DNA from: Hyphomicrobiales bacterium
Lineage (GTDB): Bacteria > Pseudomonadota > Alphaproteobacteria > Rhizobiales > Beijerinckiaceae
Assembly (NCBI GenBank): GCA_015655535.1
Contig: JAATEW010000233.1
Location: 1-11,500, forward strand
Direction: 5' to 3'
Length of the DNA: 11,500 bases
The position numbers and the translations under genes were made by a program. Positions within the stretch are counted from its first letter, which is position 1; each line of letters opens with the position of its first letter. Under the pieces are notes generated by a model, which searched no databases, had not been told where the DNA came from, and worked only from the letters and a program-made list of their open reading frames with translations. Of the stretch, positions 1 through 8,347 are shown one piece after another.

Positions 1-1491
1 AAGATCCGCAAGCATGTTCCGAGCCGCACCGTTCTGTTGAGCGCGGTGGCCGGTGTGGCTTTGACCGGCGCTCTCGCAAATAGCTTTATCCTGCCTTATC
101 CCTCGCATGCTCTTGCCGAGACCGTAACGCCCGCTTCTCCCGGCTCAGCCTTTGCCTACGGGGGTGATCAGGTGCGCGGCGCCGTCGTCTCGGTCAAAGT
201 CAAAGTCACTGAAGACGCCGATAATGAGGACGGCAAGCCCGACATTCCGCAGCTTTCGCCCGACGATCCGATGCAGAAATTCTTCAAGCGTTTCGGTCAG
301 CAAGGCGTGCCCGGCGTTCCCCACAAGCCGCATGTGCAGCAGGCACAAGGCTCCGGCTTCATCATCTCGTCGGATGGTTATGTCGTGACCAATAATCACG
401 TCGTCGAGCACGGCAGCGATGTCACGCTGGTGATGGACGATGGCAAGACCACGCTTCCGGCGACAGTCGTCGGCACCGACAAGAAGACCGATCTCGCGCT
501 TTTGAAGATCAAGGAAGGCGGCAATTATCCTTTCGTCGATTTCGCCTCGGTTGCACCGCGCGTCGGCGATTGGGTGATCGCGGTCGGCAATCCCTTCGGG
601 CTCGGCGGCACGGTCACGGCCGGCATCGTCTCGGCCCGCGGCCGTGACATTGGCGCCGGTCCCTACGACGACTTCCTGCAGATCGATGCGCCGGTCAATC
701 GCGGCAATTCGGGAGGCCCGACCTTCAATGCGCAAGGCAATGTCGTTGGCGTCAACACGGCGATCTTCTCGCCGTCGGGCGGCAGCGTCGGCATCGGCTT
801 CGCCATTCCGGCCGATACGGTCAAGAGCGTCATCGCCCAGTTGAAGGACAAGGGCACGGTCGCGCGCGGCTGGATCGGCGTGCAAATCCAGCCGGTGACG
901 GCTGAGATCGCCGACAGCCTCGGCCTGAAATCTCCCAAGGGCGCATTGGTCGCCGAGGCGCAGGCGGATTCGCCGGCGCAGATGGCGGGCATCAAGTCCG
1001 GTGACGTCATCCTCGGTGTCGACGGCGAGAAGGTCGAAGGCCCGCGCGAATTGGCCCGCAAGATCGCCTCGCTCGGACCCAATGCCAAGACGGATCTGAC
1101 CGTCTGGCATGGCGGCTCCGAAAAGACCGTCTCGGTCAAGCTCGGCATTTTGCCGCCGGATAAGGAGGCCAAGGCCGACACCGATACTCAGGGCGAAAAA
1201 AGCTCGCTTGCGAGCCTCGGCCTGTCGCTGGCGCCTGCCGTATCCGTCCCGGGTGCCGGGAAGGAAGGCGTCGTGATCGCCGAAATCGATCCCGATGGTG
1301 TTGCGGCGCAGAAGGGCCTCAAGGTCGGCGATGTCATCGTCGAGGCAGGCGGTCATGCCGTCAGCAAGCCCTCGGACATTACCTCGGTGATGTCGGACGC
1401 CAAGAAGGACGGGCATAAGGCCGTCCTGCTGCGGGTGAAAGGGCCCGATGGCTCGCGTTTCGTGGCGGTGACGACGAGCCCGGCCGGCTGA
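1..1491 (+). CDS. degP: Do-family (DegP/HtrA-type) periplasmic serine protease, 5' end outside the window
   Basis: This is an ATP-independent protease/chaperone that degrades or holds misfolded periplasmic proteins. The frame is open from base 1, so the true start lies upstream; a TTG at 37 is only the first start-like codon and is used here for numbering. A basic stretch and a hydrophobic core lead to a signal-peptide cleavage site after Ala-Leu-Ala (about residue 27). A DegP-like LA-loop segment (DDPMQKFFKRFG, about 76-87) precedes the trypsin-like domain. The catalytic triad is visible: His121 in TNNHVV, Asp152 in TDLALLKI and Ser225 in GNSGGP. Two PDZ domains follow (about 271-375 and 385-484). 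The length and two PDZ domains match the DegP/DegQ/MucD group; which member it is cannot be decided here. A strong terminator follows the stop. The family assignment is secure; the role in envelope stress is family knowledge. Confidence 0.96.
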   Translation, partial: KIRKHVPSRTVLLSAVAGVALTGALANSFILPYPSHALAETVTPASPGSAFAYGGDQVRGAVVSVKVKVTEDADNEDGKPDIPQLSPDDPMQKFFKRFGQQGVPGVPHKPHVQQAQGSGFIISSDGYVVTNNHVVEHGSDVTLVMDDGKTTLPATVVGTDKKTDLALLKIKEGGNYPFVDFASVAPRVGDWVIAVGNPFGLGGTVTAGIVSARGRDIGAGPYDDFLQIDAPVNRGNSGGPTFNAQGNVVGVNTAIFSPSGGSVGIGFAIPADTVKSVIAQLKDKGTVARGWIGVQIQPVTAEIADSLGLKSPKGALVAEAQADSPAQMAGIKSGDVILGVDGEKVEGPRELARKIASLGPNAKTDLTVWHGGSEKTVSVKLGILPPDKEAKADTDTQGEKSSLASLGLSLAPAVSVPGAGKEGVVIAEIDPDGVAAQKGLKVGDVIVEAGGHAVSKPSDITSVMSDAKKDGHKAVLLRVKGPDGSRFVAVTTSPAG

Positions 1492-1526
1492 CGCTCGCGC
1501 ATTCGTTCACTATGCGCGTCAAAACA

Positions 1527-1561
1527 GCAGGCCGGGAGAGCGTCTCCCGGCCTGCTTTTTT
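1527..1561 (+). terminator. Strong rho-independent terminator after the protease gene
   Basis: A perfect 13-bp inverted repeat (GCAGGCCGGGAGA at 1527-1539 and its complement at 1543-1555) encloses a 3-base GCG loop and is followed directly by six T residues (1556-1561). This is a textbook intrinsic terminator. It begins 35 bases after the protease stop codon and ends 24 bases before the response-regulator start. An A-rich stretch at 1521-1524 gives the opposite strand only a short T run, so it may act weakly in reverse. Confidence 0.93.
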
Positions 1562-1573
1562 CGTGGAAATCGC

Positions 1574-1579
1574 GATATT
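1574..1579 (+). promoter_or_regulatory. Candidate -10 element for a leaderless response-regulator transcript
   Basis: GATATT lies so that a transcript starting seven bases after its end would begin at 1586, the A of the response-regulator ATG. No good -35 box is present: with a 17-base spacer it would be CCTGCT at 1551-1556, inside the terminator stem. This is a weak sequence match, kept because some promoter is needed between the strong terminator and the gene unless read-through supplies the mRNA. Confidence 0.22.
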
Positions 1580-1585
1580 ACATCC

Positions 1586-2269
1586 ATGCGTATTCTTATC
1601 ATGGAAGACGATCTCGAAGCCGCCAACTATCTGGTTAAGGCTTTTAGGGAAATGGGCCATGTCGCCGATCACGTCGCCGACGGGGTCGAGGGCTATGAGC
1701 GCGCCCGCGACGAGACCTATGACGTGCTCATCATCGACCGTATGCTGCCGAAGATGGACGGGCTCTCGCTGATCGGTGGATTGCGGGCCCAAAAGATCAC
1801 GACGCCGGTCCTGATCCTCTCGGCGCTCGGCCAGGTCGACGACCGGGTCAAGGGACTGCGGGCAGGCGGCGACGACTATCTGCCGAAGCCCTATGCTTTT
1901 TCGGAACTGCTGGCGCGGACGGAAGTGTTGGCGCGGCGCAACCAGCCGAGCACGACGGAAGACATGGTCTACCGGGTCGGCGGACTTGAGCTTGACCGGC
2001 TATCCCATAAGCTGACCCGGGCGGGAAAGGAAATCTCCCTCCAGCCGCGCGAATTCCGCCTGCTCGAATATCTGATGAAACACGCCGGCCAAGTCGTGAC
2101 GCGGACGATGCTTTTGGAAAATGTCTGGGATTATCATTTCGATCCGCAGACGAATGTCATTGATGTTCATATTTCACGTTTGCGGTCGAAGATTGATAAA
2201 GGTTTCGATCCGCCGCTCCTGCAAACCATCCGCGGCGCAGGATACATGATCCGTGACGCCTCTCGGTAA
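1586..2269 (+). CDS. OmpR/PhoB-family two-component response regulator
   Basis: This 227-residue protein is a DNA-binding transcription regulator activated by phosphorylation from a partner kinase, almost certainly the one encoded next. The receiver domain (about 1-115) has the acidic pair Asp8/Asp9, phospho-acceptor Asp51 in LIIDRMLP, Ser79 as the switch hydroxyl and Lys101 in the LPKPY motif. The C-terminal winged helix (about 128-225) shows the family pattern, including LQPREFRLLEYL and the DVHISRLRSKID recognition-helix region. The start at 1586 gives the usual MRIL...EDD opening; no Shine-Dalgarno sequence stands at normal distance, only GGAA at 1565-1568. The kinase start lies inside its last codons, implying translational coupling. 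The order protease, regulator, kinase, glnE recurs in Rhizobiales. The target genes are unknown; an envelope-stress role is inferred from the neighbours. Confidence 0.94.
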   Translation: MRILIMEDDLEAANYLVKAFREMGHVADHVADGVEGYERARDETYDVLIIDRMLPKMDGLSLIGGLRAQKITTPVLILSALGQVDDRVKGLRAGGDDYLPKPYAFSELLARTEVLARRNQPSTTEDMVYRVGGLELDRLSHKLTRAGKEISLQPREFRLLEYLMKHAGQVVTRTMLLENVWDYHFDPQTNVIDVHISRLRSKIDKGFDPPLLQTIRGAGYMIRDASR

Positions 2270-3710
2270 GCTCTTTCGAACGACCGCCTTCAAGATATCG
2301 CTGGCCTATCTTGTCATATTCGCGATCGGCGCGGGCCTCGTGCTGAGCCGGGTCGGCTGGCATGTGAAAGAACTGATCGACGAGCAGATCAAGCAGACGA
2401 TCGATACCGATATTACCGGCCTTGCCGAGCAATATGCGCAAGGCGGCATCAGGCAGTTGACGACCGTGATCGAGCGCCGCGTGAAGCAGCCGGGCGCCGG
2501 CCTCTATCTCGTCACGACTTATGCTGGCGAGCCGATCGCCGGCAATATTACGAGCCTGCCGGCCGGCGTTCTCGCCCATGCAGGCACGGTCGAGACAAAT
2601 TATCAAAGGCCGGGAGATGCCGGCGGGCAGCATCGCGCTTTCGCGCGCATCTTCATCCTTCCCGACGGATTCAGGCTTCTTGTCGGCCACGACATTGAAG
2701 AAGAGGAAAGCTTGCGCCAGATTCTGTCAGGTGCGCTGCTCGCCTCGCTCTTCTGGCTGACCATCATCGGCACTTTGGGCGGTCTGCTTGTCGCGCGGCG
2801 CGTGCTGACCCGCGTCGATTCGATCAACGCGGGCGCCCGCCGGATCGTCGCGGGCGATCTCTCCGGCCGCCTGCCGGTGACGGGATCTGGCGACGAACTC
2901 GACCGGCTGGTCTTGAATCTCAACAGCATGCTCGACCGGATCGGCGAATTGATGGCCGGCTTGAAAGAAGTCTCCGACAATATCGCGCATGATCTGCGCA
3001 CGCCTTTGACGCGCCTGCGCAATGGTGCCGAGCAGGCTTTGCGTTCAGCCTCGTCCGTGGACGAGAACCGGCTCGCACTCGAAAAAGTGATCGAGGAATC
3101 GGATACGATGATCCGCATCTTCGACGCGCTTTTGATGATCGCCCGCGCCGAGGCGGGCGCCAGTCCCGAAGGCATGGTTCCTTTCGATGCCGCCTCCGTT
3201 GTGCATGATGTCGGCGAACTCTACGAGCCGGTCGCGGAAGATCGCGGCATCACATTGGAGACCAAGGCGGAGCCGGGGCTTTTCATCGAAGGCAGCCGCG
3301 AGTTGATCGGCCAGGCGCTCGCAAACCTCATCGACAATGCGCTGAAATATGGCACGCCAGTCACAGCCACGCGGGACGGCAAATGCACCGTGCCGGAAAT
3401 CTCCGTCGGCGCGCGGCGCAATGGCGGCATGATCGAGATCGCTGTCGTCGACCGCGGCCCAGGCATTGCGCTGGCCGATCGCACCCGCGTGCTCGACCGT
3501 TTCGTCCGGCTTGAAAATTCGCGCTCGCGGCCGGGCTCTGGGCTCGGCCTGTCGCTCGCAGCCGCCGTCGCGCGGCTGCACGGCGGCACCATACGTGTCG
3601 AGGACAATGCGCCGGGCCTGAAAGTCGTGATCGCCTTGCCGGCGGCGGCGCATGTCGCGGCGCTGCCCGCGCCCACGCCAGCCTTGGCTTCGCCCGGAAC
3701 GGCGGCATGA
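2253..3710 (+). CDS. Membrane sensor histidine kinase (HAMP-HisKA-HATPase)
   Basis: This 485-residue inner-membrane kinase should autophosphorylate and pass phosphate to the regulator encoded just upstream. It begins at GTG 2253, 17 bases inside the regulator gene, with AGGA at 2239-2242 as a plausible ribosome site. A first membrane helix (about 13-32) and a second (about 157-181) enclose a periplasmic sensor region of about 120 residues without a recognised fold. A HAMP segment follows (about 178-232). The dimerisation and phosphotransfer domain contains His246 in NIAHDLRTPL. The ATPase domain has the N box (NLIDNALKYG, Asn362), the G1 box DRGPGI (400-405) and the G2 motif GSGLGL (428-433). 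The end is an Ala/Pro-rich tail (about 462-485) with no evident function. The stop overlaps the glnE start (ATGA). The stimulus is unknown; cell-envelope stress is an inference from the protease gene. Confidence 0.93.
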   Translation: MTPLGKLFRTTAFKISLAYLVIFAIGAGLVLSRVGWHVKELIDEQIKQTIDTDITGLAEQYAQGGIRQLTTVIERRVKQPGAGLYLVTTYAGEPIAGNITSLPAGVLAHAGTVETNYQRPGDAGGQHRAFARIFILPDGFRLLVGHDIEEEESLRQILSGALLASLFWLTIIGTLGGLLVARRVLTRVDSINAGARRIVAGDLSGRLPVTGSGDELDRLVLNLNSMLDRIGELMAGLKEVSDNIAHDLRTPLTRLRNGAEQALRSASSVDENRLALEKVIEESDTMIRIFDALLMIARAEAGASPEGMVPFDAASVVHDVGELYEPVAEDRGITLETKAEPGLFIEGSRELIGQALANLIDNALKYGTPVTATRDGKCTVPEISVGARRNGGMIEIAVVDRGPGIALADRTRVLDRFVRLENSRSRPGSGLGLSLAAAVARLHGGTIRVEDNAPGLKVVIALPAAAHVAALPAPTPALASPGTAA

Positions 3711-6661
3711 GCGGCGTGCCGCAGGCGAGCCGGACAGAGTCATCCTTGCCATTGTGGCGGCGGATTTCGACCGCGCCATATCTCGCCGACGCCAAGGGCG
3801 CGGAACGCCGTCTTGCCGACTTTCTTGGCAGGCATGGGGAAGATGAGATCGCGCATCTCGCGGCGGATAAAAATGTCCGCGCCTTGCTGCAAGGCATCGC
3901 CGATCATTCGCCCTATCTCTGGTGGCTTGCGAGTGCCGATCATCGGAGACTCGCACGGCTTTTGAACGCGGCGCCTGAGGCGAGCCTGCACGCCTGTCTC
4001 ACAGGTCTAGATGCAGCCTGCGCGATTACCGAAAGCGAGACGGGTCTTATGGTGCGGCTGCGTCTGGCGAAGCAGGAGATCGCGCTGCTTGTCGCGCTCG
4101 CCGATCTTGGCGGCGCTTGGGATCTCGTCGCGGTGATGGACGCGCTCTCGGACGCTGCCGATCTCTTCGTCTCGCTCGCACTGCGTTTCAGTCTGCAGGA
4201 CATGGCGCGGAGCGGAAAGCTGCGGCTCGCCGATCTCGCAGCGCCTGAGACGGAGTGCGGGCTCGTTGTCGTCGCGCTCGGCAAGCTCGGCGCGCGCGAA
4301 CTCAATTATTCAAGCGACATCGATCTCATGGTTTTGTTCGATCCGGCCTCTTCCGCCGTGCCGGAAGGGACGGACCCGGGGCCGCTTTTTGTTCGCCTCA
4401 CGAAAAATCTCGTGCGGCTTTTGCAGGACCGCACGGTCGACGGCTATGTCGCGCGCGTCGATCTGAGGCTCAGGCCAGATCCGGGCTCGACCGCGATTGC
4501 CGTCGCTCTGCCGGCGGCCCTGTTCTATTATGAAATGTACGGGCAGAACTGGGAGCGCGCGGCGCTCATCAAGGCGCGGCCGATCGCAGGCGATCTCGCG
4601 CTCGGCCGAAAATTTCTGCACGAATTGACGCCTTTCATCTGGCGCAAATATTTCGACTATGCGGCGATTGCCGACATTCATGCGATGAAGCGCCAGACCC
4701 ATGCGGTACGCGGCCATGCCGAGATCGCGGTGGCGGGTCATGACATCAAACTCGGACGCGGCGGCATTCGCGAGATCGAGTTTTTCGTTCAGACCCAGCA
4801 ATTGATCTTCGGCGGCAAGAGGCCGGATCTGCGTGGTGCGCGGACGCTCGACATGCTGCAAAGGCTCTTCGAGGACGGCTGGATCACGCGCGAAGCCGCC
4901 GACGAACTCAAGGCTGCCTATATTGCCTTGCGCGGTATCGAGCACCGCTTACAGATGATCGCCGACGAGCAGACGCATCGCTTGCCGCTTGAGAAAGACA
5001 GGCTCAGAAAATTCGCGCGGTTTTGCGGTTTTGCGCGCGTCGATCAATTCGGCCGCGCTTTGACGCGGCATTTCCGCGACGTCGTCTTTCACTACGCGCT
5101 TCTCTTCGAACATGCGCCCGGTCTCAGCGCGGAATTGGGAAGCCTCGTTTTCACCGGCGTCAGTGACGATCCGGAAACGCTCGACACCTTGGCGCGGCTC
5201 GGATTCAAAAATCCATCTCTCGCGATCGAGACCGTGCGCGGCTGGCATTTCGGCCGCCGCGCCGCCGTGCAGACCGCTCGCGCGCGCGAAGTGCTCACCG
5301 AACTCGTGCCCGGCCTCATACAAGCCTTCGCGCAATCGGGTTCGCCCGATGCCGCGCTCGCAGCCTTCGATCAGGCCTTGGCCCATATGCCGGCGGCGAT
5401 CGAACTTTTTCTGATCTTGAAATCCAATCCGAACCTGCAGGCTTTGTTCAGCGATATTCTGGGCTCGGCGCCGCGCCTCGCCGGCATTATCGAGCAGCGG
5501 CCGCATGTACTCGATGCCGCGCTCGATACAAGGCGGCTCGATATCCCGCTCGACGAAGAATCGTTCGAAGAGCGCGCCGCCTTTGCGCTGCGCAGCGCCG
5601 CGCATATGGAGTCATTTCTCGATGCCACGCGGGATTTCGCGCAGGAAGAAATGTTCCTCATCAGCCTGCGGCTTTTGGCCGGGCTGATCGATGCGCAGAC
5701 GGCGGCACGCGCCTTTTCCGCGCTCGCGGGCGCCGTCGTCCAGGCTTCGCTGCGGCAGGTCGATCGTCAGATCACTGTGGACCATGGGTATGTGCCGGAT
5801 GGGCGCTGCGTCGTCGTCGCGCTGGGCAAGCTCGGCTCGCGCGAGATGACGGCGACCTCCGATCTCGATTTAATGCTGATCTATGATTTCGATGCCGAGC
5901 ATCCTATGTCGGACGGCGCGCGGAGCCTGCACGCCGCGCAATATTATGCGCGCGTGGTGCAGCGGCTGGTGTCGGCCTTGACGGTACCGACGCGGCGCGG
6001 GAGGCTTTACGAGGTCGACATGCGGCTGCGGCCGTCCGGGCGCAAAGGTCCGGTCGCCGTGCAGATGAGCGGCTTTCTCACCTATCAAACGCGAGAGGCC
6101 GAAACCTGGGAACATATGGCGCTGACGCGCGCCCGCGTGATCGCAGGCGACACGTCTCTCACCGTCGAAGTTCAATCGGCGATCCGCAGCATCATTGCCT
6201 TACCGCGCGGTGATAGTCTGCGCCGCGATGTCTTGGCCATGCGCAATCTCATCGCGCGCGAAAAGGTCGAGACCGGTCCCTGGAACCTCAAGCTCACAGC
6301 CGGCGGCCTCATGGATATCGAATTCCTGGCGCAATATTTATTGCTGCGCCATGCCCGTGAAGAGCCCAATTTCTATGCGATTTCGACCGCCGAAGTGATC
6401 GATCAAGCGGCAGGCTTCGGTTTTCTCGCCTTCGGCACCGCGCGGGATTTGCTCCAGGCCCATGGCCTCTATACGAATGTGACCCAGATTCTGGGGGTGA
6501 CGCTTGCGGCGGATACGTCACCGCCGGCCGCGAGCCAGGCCGTCAAACGGCGCTTGGCTGGCGCTGCCGATCTACCGGATTTTGCCCATTTGGTGCGCGA
6601 ACTTGACGAGACGCGGGCCAAAGTCCGCCGCATCTTTACGCGGCTTCTGACGACGGATTGA
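3707..6661 (+). CDS. glnE: Bifunctional glutamine synthetase adenylyltransferase / adenylyl-removing enzyme
   Basis: GlnE controls glutamine synthetase in the cytoplasm by adding AMP to its regulatory tyrosine when nitrogen is plentiful and removing it by phosphorolysis when nitrogen is scarce; PII protein and glutamine govern the switch. At 984 residues it is slightly longer than the E. coli enzyme. Both duplicated nucleotidyltransferase domains are intact. The N-terminal adenylyl-removing half has GKLGARELNYSSDIDL with Asp204 and Asp206 and an RLRP motif at 254-257. The C-terminal adenylyltransferase half has GKLGSREMTATSDLDL (707-722) with Asp719 and Asp721 and RLRP at 773-776. The helical linker between them is the regulatory part in this family. 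Its ATG overlaps the kinase stop in an ATGA, so translation is probably coupled. No frameshift or missing catalytic residue is seen. The assignment is secure. Confidence 0.97.
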   Translation: MSGVPQASRTESSLPLWRRISTAPYLADAKGAERRLADFLGRHGEDEIAHLAADKNVRALLQGIADHSPYLWWLASADHRRLARLLNAAPEASLHACLTGLDAACAITESETGLMVRLRLAKQEIALLVALADLGGAWDLVAVMDALSDAADLFVSLALRFSLQDMARSGKLRLADLAAPETECGLVVVALGKLGARELNYSSDIDLMVLFDPASSAVPEGTDPGPLFVRLTKNLVRLLQDRTVDGYVARVDLRLRPDPGSTAIAVALPAALFYYEMYGQNWERAALIKARPIAGDLALGRKFLHELTPFIWRKYFDYAAIADIHAMKRQTHAVRGHAEIAVAGHDIKLGRGGIREIEFFVQTQQLIFGGKRPDLRGARTLDMLQRLFEDGWITREAADELKAAYIALRGIEHRLQMIADEQTHRLPLEKDRLRKFARFCGFARVDQFGRALTRHFRDVVFHYALLFEHAPGLSAELGSLVFTGVSDDPETLDTLARLGFKNPSLAIETVRGWHFGRRAAVQTARAREVLTELVPGLIQAFAQSGSPDAALAAFDQALAHMPAAIELFLILKSNPNLQALFSDILGSAPRLAGIIEQRPHVLDAALDTRRLDIPLDEESFEERAAFALRSAAHMESFLDATRDFAQEEMFLISLRLLAGLIDAQTAARAFSALAGAVVQASLRQVDRQITVDHGYVPDGRCVVVALGKLGSREMTATSDLDLMLIYDFDAEHPMSDGARSLHAAQYYARVVQRLVSALTVPTRRGRLYEVDMRLRPSGRKGPVAVQMSGFLTYQTREAETWEHMALTRARVIAGDTSLTVEVQSAIRSIIALPRGDSLRRDVLAMRNLIAREKVETGPWNLKLTAGGLMDIEFLAQYLLLRHAREEPNFYAISTAEVIDQAAGFGFLAFGTARDLLQAHGLYTNVTQILGVTLAADTSPPAASQAVKRRLAGAADLPDFAHLVRELDETRAKVRRIFTRLLTTD

Positions 6662-6687
6662 GCACGACCTCGGGCTCTAAGCGTGCT
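6661..6687 (+). other. Weak hairpin at the glnE stop codon
   Basis: AGCACG at 6661-6666 can pair with CGTGCT at 6682-6687 across a 15-base loop. No T run follows, so this is not a convincing terminator. The rest of the gap up to 6746 is A/T-richer than the genes around it but holds no promoter I would defend. Confidence 0.2.
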
Positions 6688-6746
6688 TAATGTATCTGAC
6701 ACATTTGGCAAATTCCTGACGGTAATTGTCATTCCAGAAAAGACCG

Positions 6747-7583
6747 ATGAGCCGCTATTCGAACCAGAAACGGGCCAAGCGGGCTGCGACCAGTGCCGCC
6801 ACGCCTTCTTCCAAAAAAGGCGTCTCCACATCCGGCGCGGGACCGGCTGCCATGACTGACGTCAAGACACGAAAAGACCGGATGAACAAAGCGGTGAGCG
6901 GGCTCGATTCGGCGCTCTTCACCGAACATCTCGTCGGCTGGCTTGAGGCCACGGCCTATTTACGCAGCCGGTCCGAGGCCGTGGGTTCGAAAGACCAGAC
7001 CGGCGCGATCCCATCATTTTCCGCTGCCGATCTGGAGAAGCCGCCGGCGCGTGCCGTGGCGGATGATGCGGTTTTCGCCTTTTGCATAAGCGCCGCGTTG
7101 AACGCGGATAAAGCGGCGGTTGAAAAGTTCGAAGCCTCTTTGTCGGCGCGCTTCGGCGCGGCCTTTCCGGGCAGCGCGGCGCTCGGTTGCTGCCTTCGCG
7201 GGACTGAAACCGGCGATCCGCTCGACAGTGCCGCCGGCGGCTTCATCAAGGACATGCTCGAAGCCAAGGCCTTCGATCCGCGGGACATATGGAACGCGGG
7301 CCTGCGGCTTCTCGAAAAGGTCCGTCAATCGAATTTCGTCCAGGAACTGATCGGTCCGCTGGCCAAATGGCACAGGGATCGCTGGACTCACATCATCACG
7401 CAGCAGCTTTTCAATGTGACGCGGCCGAGGGCGACGGTGCCGCCGATTGAAGAGGTGCTGAGCGATAAAACCAATGATCAGTGTTTCATCGCGTGCCTGC
7501 TGATCGCCGCGACCGGCGCCGTCGATCTCGAACTCGACGAAACCTATCGCGCGCATTTGCAGGGCCTTGCGCGGCGGGGCTGA
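6747..7583 (+). CDS. Unrecognised protein with a basic, disordered-looking N-terminus
   Basis: I do not recognise this 278-residue protein. ATG 6747 is preferred because AGAAAAGA (6736-6743) precedes it; TTG 6726 would add seven residues and ATG 6852 would remove the basic tail. Residues 1-48 are rich in Lys, Arg, Ser, Thr and Ala and look disordered. Residues about 50-275 look mainly alpha-helical, with five cysteines (113, 148, 149, 246, 250) that form no metal-binding pattern I know. No signal peptide or convincing membrane helix is seen, so it is probably cytoplasmic; the basic tail could bind nucleic acid or another acidic partner, but that is a guess. It lies 85 bases after glnE and 41 before the SpsF-like gene, in the same direction, so cotranscription with the latter is likely. 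Its codon use matches its G+C-rich neighbours. Confidence 0.8.
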   Translation: MSRYSNQKRAKRAATSAATPSSKKGVSTSGAGPAAMTDVKTRKDRMNKAVSGLDSALFTEHLVGWLEATAYLRSRSEAVGSKDQTGAIPSFSAADLEKPPARAVADDAVFAFCISAALNADKAAVEKFEASLSARFGAAFPGSAALGCCLRGTETGDPLDSAAGGFIKDMLEAKAFDPRDIWNAGLRLLEKVRQSNFVQELIGPLAKWHRDRWTHIITQQLFNVTRPRATVPPIEEVLSDKTNDQCFIACLLIAATGAVDLELDETYRAHLQGLARRG

Positions 7584-7624
7584 AGCCTGATTAAGACCAA
7601 CTTGATGATGATGGCTGCGTGTCC

Positions 7625-8347
7625 ATGAAAGTCGTGGCACTCCTGACGACAGGGTTGAGATCGTCGATCGGCTCCGACGCCCTCCTGCGCGAGGTCGCGG
7701 GCAAGCCGCTTTTGGCGTATGCGCTCGATCGCATGGCGCGCGTCGACAAGCTCGATGCGATCGCCGTGGTGGCGACGGATTCGCCCGCCGACGCGGGGAT
7801 CGAGCGCTTTTGCAAGGCGCGCGGGATCACCTGCTATCGCGGCAGCGGGGAAGATGGTCTTGGCCGTCTGCTCGCGGCGCTCAAGGCCGAGGGCGCGACC
7901 GCCGGCGTCGTGATTGCGGCCGATGCGCCACTGGTCGATCCGGCGACGATCGATCATGTCGCCAATCTGATCCGCCTGACGGACGGCATGGTCGATTGGA
8001 TCGGCACGCCGTTGACGAAAAGCTATCCGCTCGGCATGGAGGTCGAGGCTTTCACAGTCGCGGCGCTCGACGATTCGAGCCGTCGCTGCCTCGATCCCGA
8101 CGAACGGCGCGAAGGCACGACGCATCTGCGCTCGAACTCGCGGCTCTATCGCTTGCTGAGCGTCACGGCGCCGGCCGAGCAGCACCGGCCCGAGCTCGAT
8201 TTCTCCGTGACGCCTTCGACCATGCCGACTATCGAAGCGGTCATCCGGCATTTCGCCGGGCGCGACGATTACGGGTTGACCGAGATGATCGTGTTTCTCG
8301 ATGCGCGATCGAAGAAACCGATCAAGGGTCCGCTGAGGGTAGATTAG
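7625..8347 (+). CDS. SpsF-like cytidylyltransferase-fold protein with degenerate NTP-binding loop
   Basis: The 240-residue protein resembles the SpsF / acylneuraminate-cytidylyltransferase type of nucleotide-sugar enzymes, which activate sugars for surface polysaccharides using an NTP. Supporting segments are the opening MKVVALL, AGKPLLAYALDRM (25-37), YRGSGEDGLGRLLAAL (71-86), the acidic motif AADAPLVDP (98-106, Asp100) and SYPLGMEVEAF (133-143). The family's first-loop signature (a QARMGSTRLPGK-like run) is replaced by TTGLRSSIGSDA (8-19): the usual Arg and Lys are missing, so normal NTP transfer is doubtful. ATG 7625 gives the family-like start; GTG 7619 would add two residues. Neither has a clear Shine-Dalgarno sequence. 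The gene follows the unknown protein by 41 bases, probably in one transcript. The fold family is fairly sure; the reaction and substrate are unknown. Confidence 0.72.
   Translation: MKVVALLTTGLRSSIGSDALLREVAGKPLLAYALDRMARVDKLDAIAVVATDSPADAGIERFCKARGITCYRGSGEDGLGRLLAALKAEGATAGVVIAADAPLVDPATIDHVANLIRLTDGMVDWIGTPLTKSYPLGMEVEAFTVAALDDSSRRCLDPDERREGTTHLRSNSRLYRLLSVTAPAEQHRPELDFSVTPSTMPTIEAVIRHFAGRDDYGLTEMIVFLDARSKKPIKGPLRVD

Noticed and set aside
145..1416. Long open frame on the minus strand opposite the protease gene
   Set aside because: It is Arg/Asp-rich, resembles no family and mirrors a gene with a complete catalytic triad. Such antisense frames are expected in G+C-rich coding DNA.
3045..3956. 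Minus-strand open frame across the kinase-glnE junction
   Set aside because: It spans two well-supported plus-strand genes, has biased composition and shows no recognisable domain.
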